Shown: in pieces, positions 59,342 to 64,000 of the stretch
Numbering within the stretch: position 1 is the first letter of the stretch
How the letters are laid out: the number at the start of each line of letters is the position of its first letter
Source of the DNA: CAVTRI01 sp963737075
GTDB taxonomy: Bacteria; Actinomycetota; Acidimicrobiia; Acidimicrobiales; Palsa-688
Reading direction: 5' to 3'
NCBI GenBank assembly: GCA_963737075.1
Contig: CAVTRI010000001.1
Location: 558,001-622,000, forward strand
Length of the DNA: 64,000 bases
The notes under the pieces: generated by a model
What the model saw: only the letters and a program-made list of their open reading frames with translations
What the model was told of the DNA's origin: nothing
Database searches by the model: none
Translations under genes and position numbers: made by a program

Positions 59342-60012
59342 CCGCCGTCCTTGACCAAGGCGATGGCGAAGCCGTCCCACCCCTTCGACCCGACCGTCTG
59401 CAGCGCGGTACCGTCGAGGCGGGGGTCGGCGCCGATCATCTCGAGCACCCGCCGGGTGCCAACGACGGTCGGATCGCTGCTCGACGCGTCGAGGACATGG
59501 CCGTCGCGGATCACATTGTCGACGATAATGACGGCGCCGGGGCGGGTCAGCCGCAGGGCCCATTCCAGGTAGGCGGGGTTGGATGGCTTGTCGGCGTCGA
59601 TAAAGACGAGGTCGAAAGGCTCCGCCGGCTCCTCGGCCAGGGCCGGTAGCGAGGACAGGGCCGGGCCGACCCGGACCTCCACCAAGTCGGCGACGCCGGC
59701 GCGCTCAACGTTCGCATTCGCGACCTTGGCGTGCTCCTCGCTGATCTCGAGCGTGACGAGCCGCCCGCCTCCGCTGAGCGCCCGGGCCATCCACACGGTG
59801 CTGTAGCCCCCGAGCGTCCCGATCTCGAGGATTCGGCGCGCGCCGACCATCCGGACCAGCATCGCCAGCAGCTTTCCCTGAGGGGCGCTGACGTCGATGG
59901 CCGGCAGGCCAGCTTGCTTGTTGGCGGCCAGGACGGCGTCCATCACGGGGTCGGCCCCGATCAGGACGTCCCGCACATAGACGTCGACGGCGGGGGCTGC
60001 GCTGTTGGACAT
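59338..60012 (-). CDS. O-methyltransferase (COMT/class I family)
   Basis: A 224-residue O-methyltransferase. Motif I is ILEIGTLGGYSTVWMARAL; LVTLEISEEHAKVAN, DLVFIDADKPSNPAYLEWAL (metal Asp) and VIIVDNVIRDGHVLD are the family signature of metal-dependent catechol-type O-methyltransferases. Start ATG 60012. Substrate unknown. Confidence 0.93.
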   Translation of the reverse strand: MSNSAAPAVDVYVRDVLIGADPVMDAVLAANKQAGLPAIDVSAPQGKLLAMLVRMVGARRILEIGTLGGYSTVWMARALSGGGRLVTLEISEEHAKVANANVERAGVADLVEVRVGPALSSLPALAEEPAEPFDLVFIDADKPSNPAYLEWALRLTRPGAVIIVDNVIRDGHVLDASSSDPTVVGTRRVLEMIGADPRLDGTALQTVGSKGWDGFAIALVKDGG

Positions 60013-60092
60013 GTCGGCAGTGTGTCACGCGGCGCCAAGGAGGGGGGCTCGACGTTGGAGCGCTGCGAGCCGAGCCCGTAGTGTCTGAATCC

Positions 60093-60884
60093 ATGTCCGA
60101 CCCCGCTGCTCATCTGCCTTCCCCCGAGGCTGCCGATCCTGTCTCGCTCGTTTCCCTCGACGGCAGGGTGGCCCTGGTCAGTGGAGCCTCAAAGGGCATC
60201 GGCCGGGCGATCGCGACCCTCTATGCCGCTGCGGGTGCCAAGGTCATGATCTCGTCCCGCAAGCAGGAAGGCCTCGATGCGGCGGCCGCCACCATAAAAG
60301 GGGAGGTGGCCACGTTCGCGGCCAACGCGGGGGAGCCCGATCAGGCCGAGGCCTGCGTAGCGGCGACCGTCGAGCGCTTCGGCGGGCTCGACATTTTGGT
60401 CAACAACGCCGCTGTCAATCCCTACTACGGGCCGACCATCGATATCGACCGCGGCCCTTGGGAAAAGATCATGCAGGTCAACCTGTACGGGCCGCTGGTG
60501 TGGTCGCAGGCCGCGTGGCGCTCGTCGATGGCAGACCACGGCGGCGTGATCATCAACACCATCTCGGTTGGGGGCCTGAGGCACGACGGGGCGATCGGCG
60601 CCTACAACGTGAGCAAGGCCGGGTTGCTGCACCTGACCCGCGTGCTCGCCGTCGAACTGGCCCCGAGAGTTCGGGTCAACTGCATCGCCCCCGGGCTGGT
60701 GAAGACCGACTTCGCCCGGGCCCTGTGGGAGCCGGCAGAGGAGCAGGTGGCGGGCCACTTTCCCCTGCGGCGGTTGGGGGTTCCGGAAGACATGGCAGGG
60801 GCGGCTTTGTTCCTGGCCTCCGACATGTCCGCCTGGATGACCGGCCAGGCGGTCGTCGTTGACGGGGGCGCCACGCTGCGCTGA
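60093..60884 (+). CDS. SDR-family oxidoreductase
   Basis: A 263-residue classical short-chain dehydrogenase: GRVALVSGASKGIGRAIATLYA (TGxxxGxG), LDILVNNAAVNPYY, IINTISVGGLRHDGAIGAYNVSKAGL (Ser-Tyr-Lys) and WMTGQAVVVDGG. ATG 60093; GTG 60081 is an alternative. Likely acts on a hydroxy/keto group of a CoA ester or alcohol. It lies upstream of the hydroxylase/SPT-like genes with a short STAS remnant between. Confidence 0.92.
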   Translation: MSDPAAHLPSPEAADPVSLVSLDGRVALVSGASKGIGRAIATLYAAAGAKVMISSRKQEGLDAAAATIKGEVATFAANAGEPDQAEACVAATVERFGGLDILVNNAAVNPYYGPTIDIDRGPWEKIMQVNLYGPLVWSQAAWRSSMADHGGVIINTISVGGLRHDGAIGAYNVSKAGLLHLTRVLAVELAPRVRVNCIAPGLVKTDFARALWEPAEEQVAGHFPLRRLGVPEDMAGAALFLASDMSAWMTGQAVVVDGGATLR

Positions 60885-60925
60885 GGCGTGCGTACCGCGG
60901 AACGGTGCAGGGTAAGGATTCGCCG

Positions 60926-61078
60926 ATGCCAGATACCGCAGAGGGGGCGGCTGGCGAGCTCGACTCGGTGACCGCCCTTGCACTGAAAGTGGTGCTGAAC
61001 GAGCGGCTCGACCCTGGGCAGGATGTGGTGGTGGATATGTCCGCGGTGACGTTTGTGGACTCGAGCGGACCGGTCTGA
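60926..61078 (+). CDS. Truncated STAS-domain fragment
   Basis: A 50-residue ORF from ATG 60926 encodes GELDSVTALALKVVLNERLD ... PGQDVVVDMSAVTFVDSSGP-V-stop. This is the first half of a STAS anti-anti-sigma fold including the target Ser region (FVDSSG); the second half is missing and the ORF stops at once. Probably a remnant. Confidence 0.55.
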   Translation: MPDTAEGAAGELDSVTALALKVVLNERLDPGQDVVVDMSAVTFVDSSGPV

Positions 61079-61156
61079 GCGACGCGTTTCCGCTCGAATG
61101 AGCTACCGCGCCAAGTGCCGCGGCGCCAGGAGCGTCGGACGGTAGCCTTTCCCGCC

Positions 61157-61942
61157 ATGGCGTCGCGGACACGTGAAGGCGCCGTGGCGGCCGCCAACGA
61201 GGTCGGGGGCAGGGCCTTGCACGGCATCGAGTGCCTGCTGCTTCGGGCGTCGACGGTTCCGACCACGCCCTTCTTGCCGCCAGATACGTTTCCATGGATC
61301 GCCGACCTGGAGTCCCACTGGACCACCATCCGTTCGGAGTTGGACGAGGTGCTGACCCACAGGGACGCGCTTCCAAACTTCCAGGACATCTCGGTCGACC
61401 AGGCGTCGATCACGTCCGATGACGGGTGGAAGACCTTCTTTTTCGCGGGCTACGGGTTCCGCAGCGACGCCAATCGCTCGCGGTGTCCGAAGACGGCAGC
61501 ACTGATCGACGGTATCCCCGGGCTGACCACCGCCTTCTTCTCCATTCTCGCCCCGCGCAAGCGGATCCCGGAGCATCGGGGACCGTGGCGCGGGGTTCTT
61601 CGCTACCAACTGGCGCTTCGCGTCCCCGAGCCGCGCGAGGCCGCAGGGATCAGCGTGGGCGGCGAGGTCGCCCATTGGGAGGAGGGACGCAGCCTGCTGT
61701 TCGACGACGGCTACGACCACTACGCCTGGAACGACACCGACGGGATGCGCGTCGTCCTGTTCGCCGACGTGCTACGCCCCTTGGCGGCACCGGCTGACGG
61801 CATCAACCGCGGCCTCATCCGAGCCATCGGACGTTCGCCGTACATCCAGGACGCCCGCGCCCGTCACGAAGAATGGGAGCGACGTTTCCAGGCCGAGCAG
61901 GCGGCGACTGCGGACCCGTTCGACGCCAAGGCCGCACCGTGA
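61157..61942 (+). CDS. Aspartyl/asparaginyl beta-hydroxylase-family (LpxO-like) dioxygenase
   Basis: A 261-residue 2OG-Fe(II) dioxygenase of PF05118. Core motifs are FFSILAPRKRIPEHRGPWRGVLRYQLAL (first His), AHWEEGRSLLFDDGYDHYAWNDTDG (metal His in DHYAWN) and MRVVLFADVLRP. The same family includes LpxO, which hydroxylates lipid A acyl chains. Its TGA overlaps the GTG start of the SPT-like gene (GTGA), a strong sign of a shared pathway, so it may hydroxylate the fatty acid or long-chain base. Start ATG 61157. Confidence 0.9.
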   Translation: MASRTREGAVAAANEVGGRALHGIECLLLRASTVPTTPFLPPDTFPWIADLESHWTTIRSELDEVLTHRDALPNFQDISVDQASITSDDGWKTFFFAGYGFRSDANRSRCPKTAALIDGIPGLTTAFFSILAPRKRIPEHRGPWRGVLRYQLALRVPEPREAAGISVGGEVAHWEEGRSLLFDDGYDHYAWNDTDGMRVVLFADVLRPLAAPADGINRGLIRAIGRSPYIQDARARHEEWERRFQAEQAATADPFDAKAAP

Positions 61943-63168
61943 CCGAATCCGGCCCATTGCCGTCCGGTTCGGCGCCCAAGCCGCAGGCGGACGTGTTCGC
62001 CAAGGTCGACGACCCCCGCATGGAGCAGTACCGCCTCGCGGCGTCCATGGATCTGCTCCCGTTCTTCCGGGAGCTGGACGGAGAGATCGGGCCCACCGTC
62101 ACGTTCAGGGGCCGCAGGATGGTGATGCTGGGCTCCAACAACTACCTCGGGCTCACCACCGACCCCCGGGTGCGGACGGCAGCCGTCGCCGCGGTCGAAC
62201 AGTACGGGACCGGGGTGACCGGCAGCCGGCTGCTCAACGGCACGCTCCCGCTCCACCGTGAGCTGGAGGAACTGCTGGCAGATTGGGTTGGGCTGGACGC
62301 CGCCCTCGTGTTCAGTACTGGGTACGCCGCCAACTTGGGGGCGATCGGCGCCCTGATCGGGCAGGGCGACGCCGTGGTCGTCGACTCGGCGGCGCATGCG
62401 AGCCTGGTCGACGGTGCCCGGTTCAGCGAGGGGACGCTGCGGGCCTTCCGTCACAACCGGCCTCGCAGCCTGCGCCGCACGCTCCGATCCTGGCGGGAGC
62501 AAGAAGGCGCCGGAGGCCTGCTGGTGGCCGTCGACGGTATCTACTCCATGGAGGGAGACTGGGCGCCGCTAGCGGAGATCGACGAGGTGTGCCGCGAGTT
62601 CGGCGCCCGCCTGATCGTCGACGAGGCCCACGCCCTCGGCGTGGTCGGTCCGCACGGCGCCGGCACGGCGGCGGCCACAGGGATGCGGCCCGACCTGTTG
62701 ATGGGGACGTTCTCCAAGTCGCTGGCGAGCTGCGGTGGATTCATCGCCGGCACATCCGACGTCATCGATTACCTGCGGATCAGCTGCCGGCCGCTGCATT
62801 TCACCGCGTCCAGCGTCCCCGCCGCCCTGGCTGCCGCGCTGGCCGCAGCGCGGATTGCCCGGGAGGAGGACTGGCGCCGTGACGCGGTGGCCGCCCGGGC
62901 GCAGCAGCTGCGCGCCGGGCTCGGGCGGCTCGGGTACAACGTCGGGGATAGCGCCGACAGCGCCATCGTGCCCGTGCACGTCGGCGACGACTGGCAGGCC
63001 GGCCGGCTGTGGAAGGCTCTGCTCGACCAGGGCGTGTATACCAACTGTGCTATCCCCCCGGCCGTACCTCGCGCCGTGCTTCGCACGTCGGTGATGGCTA
63101 CGCACACAGAAGCCCAGATCGACGCCGCTCTCGTCGGTTTCGAGGCTGCCCGGGCGGTCGTGGAATAG
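61939..63168 (+). CDS. Serine palmitoyltransferase-like alpha-oxoamine synthase
   Basis: PLP enzyme condensing an amino acid with an acyl-CoA or acyl-ACP; 409 residues. The PLP Lys is about residue 260 in GTFSKSLASCGGF. Motifs track bacterial SPT rather than KBL or BioF: GTGVTGSRLLNGTLPLH, FSTGYAANLGAIGAL, AHASLVDGARFSEGTLRAFRHN (FRHN), GIYSMEGDWAPL, DEAHALGVVGPHGAG and RISCRPLHFTASSVPA. The partners are an overlapping hydroxylase and a convergent GNAT-like gene. It would start sphingolipid-type lipid synthesis if it uses serine and palmitoyl groups; BioF-like function is the main alternative. Confidence 0.85.
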   Translation: MTESGPLPSGSAPKPQADVFAKVDDPRMEQYRLAASMDLLPFFRELDGEIGPTVTFRGRRMVMLGSNNYLGLTTDPRVRTAAVAAVEQYGTGVTGSRLLNGTLPLHRELEELLADWVGLDAALVFSTGYAANLGAIGALIGQGDAVVVDSAAHASLVDGARFSEGTLRAFRHNRPRSLRRTLRSWREQEGAGGLLVAVDGIYSMEGDWAPLAEIDEVCREFGARLIVDEAHALGVVGPHGAGTAAATGMRPDLLMGTFSKSLASCGGFIAGTSDVIDYLRISCRPLHFTASSVPAALAAALAAARIAREEDWRRDAVAARAQQLRAGLGRLGYNVGDSADSAIVPVHVGDDWQAGRLWKALLDQGVYTNCAIPPAVPRAVLRTSVMATHTEAQIDAALVGFEAARAVVE

Positions 63169-64000
63169 TCAGAGGTCGCGGCGGTACAACCGCCACACCC
63201 GGCTGCGCCGGCCTCCGAGCGCCTGGATCTGGTCGTTGATGCGGTGGTTGTTGGCCAGGGTCCATGAAGCCTCAGCCATCCGGATGCGGGGGTTGCGAAC
63301 GAGGCGGTCGACGATTTCGTGATAGAGCAGCGGGCCGAGCGCTAGATGCTGGTATGCGGGCTTGACGCCGAGCGCCCATACCTTGGCGGCGTCGACCCGG
63401 CGCCGTCCGAGCAGCAACGGGACCCATCCCCAGGGCAGCAGCCGCCCCGACCGCACCCTGCGCATCAGCTGGTTGAGATCCGGAACGGCCAGGCACACGC
63501 CGACGACCTCGCCGTCAACTGTCTCGATCCCGAATGCCCAGTCGGGGTTGATGATCGCCTTGAGCTGCTTCGCCAGGTGCCGCACTTCCGGCTCGGGCAT
63601 GGGCGCGAAGCCCCAGTTGTCGCTCCACGCCTCGTTGTACACCTCAAAGAACCGACCCACCTCGGCGTCCCAATCCCTCATGTCGATGTTCCGAACGCGG
63701 AGCTTGGCCCGCTCCTGAATGCGGGCCAGAGTGCGCCGCTGGCGCTCCGAAAGGGCGGCCGACTTGTCGAAATGCCATCCGTAGAGGTCCATGGCCGGCT
63801 CCCAGCCCGCGGCCTCCCACAGCCGTCGGTAGTACGGCGGGTTCTGCAGGGTCATCAGGACCGGCGGCTGTTCGAATCCCTCGATCATCAAGCCGAGCTC
63901 ATCGTTGGTGGTGAAGGACGCCGGCCCTACGCATGTGGTCGCGCCCCGGTCGGCAGCCCACGAGCACGCAGCTTCGAACATCGCAGCCGACACAGCGAGA
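63169..64000 (-). CDS. GNAT-like acyltransferase family protein (N-terminus outside window)
   Basis: At least 275 residues of a larger protein. It contains ASFTTNDELGLMIEGFEQPP, MTLQNPPYYRRLWEAAGWEP, VRNIDMRDWDAEVGRFFEVY, NEAWSDNWGFAPMPEPEVRH, GVCLAVPDLNQLMRRV and LPWGWVPLLLGRRRVD. This is a widespread family of about 375-residue GNAT-fold proteins. The N-terminal about 100 residues lie past base 64000. Bacterial ceramide synthase (bCerS) is also a GNAT-fold acyltransferase encoded near SPT, so this convergent neighbour of the SPT-like gene is a candidate N-acyltransferase; that link is inference. The stop overlaps the end of the SPT-like gene region. Confidence 0.8.
   Translation of the reverse strand, partial: LAVSAAMFEAACSWAADRGATTCVGPASFTTNDELGLMIEGFEQPPVLMTLQNPPYYRRLWEAAGWEPAMDLYGWHFDKSAALSERQRRTLARIQERAKLRVRNIDMRDWDAEVGRFFEVYNEAWSDNWGFAPMPEPEVRHLAKQLKAIINPDWAFGIETVDGEVVGVCLAVPDLNQLMRRVRSGRLLPWGWVPLLLGRRRVDAAKVWALGVKPAYQHLALGPLLYHEIVDRLVRNPRIRMAEASWTLANNHRINDQIQALGGRRSRVWRLYRRDL

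Overview
The window is high-GC DNA whose genes look actinobacterial. It has F420-type LLM and PPOX flavoenzymes, a mycofactocin-type SDR, three cytochrome P450s, an HrdB/SigA-like group 2 sigma factor, CoA transferase/acyl-CoA dehydrogenase/acyl-CoA ligase genes and many GTG/TTG starts with 4-nt ATGA/GTGA/TTGA overlaps. The mix recalls deep-branching Actinomycetota such as Acidimicrobiia, but there is no rRNA or other marker to prove this. Several genes are broken by single-base indels in G or C runs, which suggests either sequencing error or local decay.

Left third (1-26.8 kb): a mostly intact chromosomal core. It opens with an OmpR-type response regulator and an unusual ABC-ATPase/GAF/histidine-kinase fusion. 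A leuB-ilvE-cimA operon follows, preceded by an Ile/Val-rich leader peptide and a terminator (transcription attenuation). Next come fatty acid/CoA genes (acyl-CoA ligase, fabD, acyl-CoA dehydrogenase, thioesterase), a serine hydrolase, a ubiquitin-like/MinD-like ATPase, a DsbA-like oxidoreductase, an LLM flavoenzyme, a GH65 phosphorylase paired with a beta-phosphoglucomutase, an aldehyde dehydrogenase behind a 65-bp tandem duplication, an encapsulated ferritin with its encapsulin shell, a sigma factor, gltX and tRNA-Gln.

Middle (26.8-34 kb): an island-like, decayed region between tRNA-Gln and a degenerate copy of the tRNA 3' end plus its hairpin. It holds a complete IS5-like element with inverted repeats, a DyP peroxidase carrying a second encapsulin cargo-loading tail, a ChbG/YdjC deacetylase, a DinB-GNAT chimera and several pseudogenes.

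Right of the island (34-50 kb): an amidohydrolase, an ECF sigma-ogt-2OG oxygenase operon (apparent alkylation repair), a mycofactocin-type SDR, a PPOX flavoprotein, three P450s with a TetR regulator, a group II truncated haemoglobin, tRNA-Glu with a small element remnant beside it (HNH, coiled-coil and Cys-rich small proteins, excisionase-like HTH), an HD-GYP/LuxR regulator and an OsmC protein.

Right end (50-64 kb): two near-identical 1519-bp IS3-family copies in opposite orientation, each with a 4-bp target duplication. One follows a truncated flavin monooxygenase gene, and the other cuts off the tail of an aquaporin. Between them lie DsrE, GNAT, hydrolase and TetR genes, with a double palindromic operator. 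The window ends with a CoA transferase, VOC protein, O-methyltransferase, SDR, a STAS remnant, and a serine-palmitoyltransferase-like enzyme translationally coupled to an aspartyl/asparaginyl (LpxO-type) hydroxylase and facing a GNAT-like protein: a candidate sphingolipid/ceramide-type locus. No CRISPR array or rRNA gene was seen.
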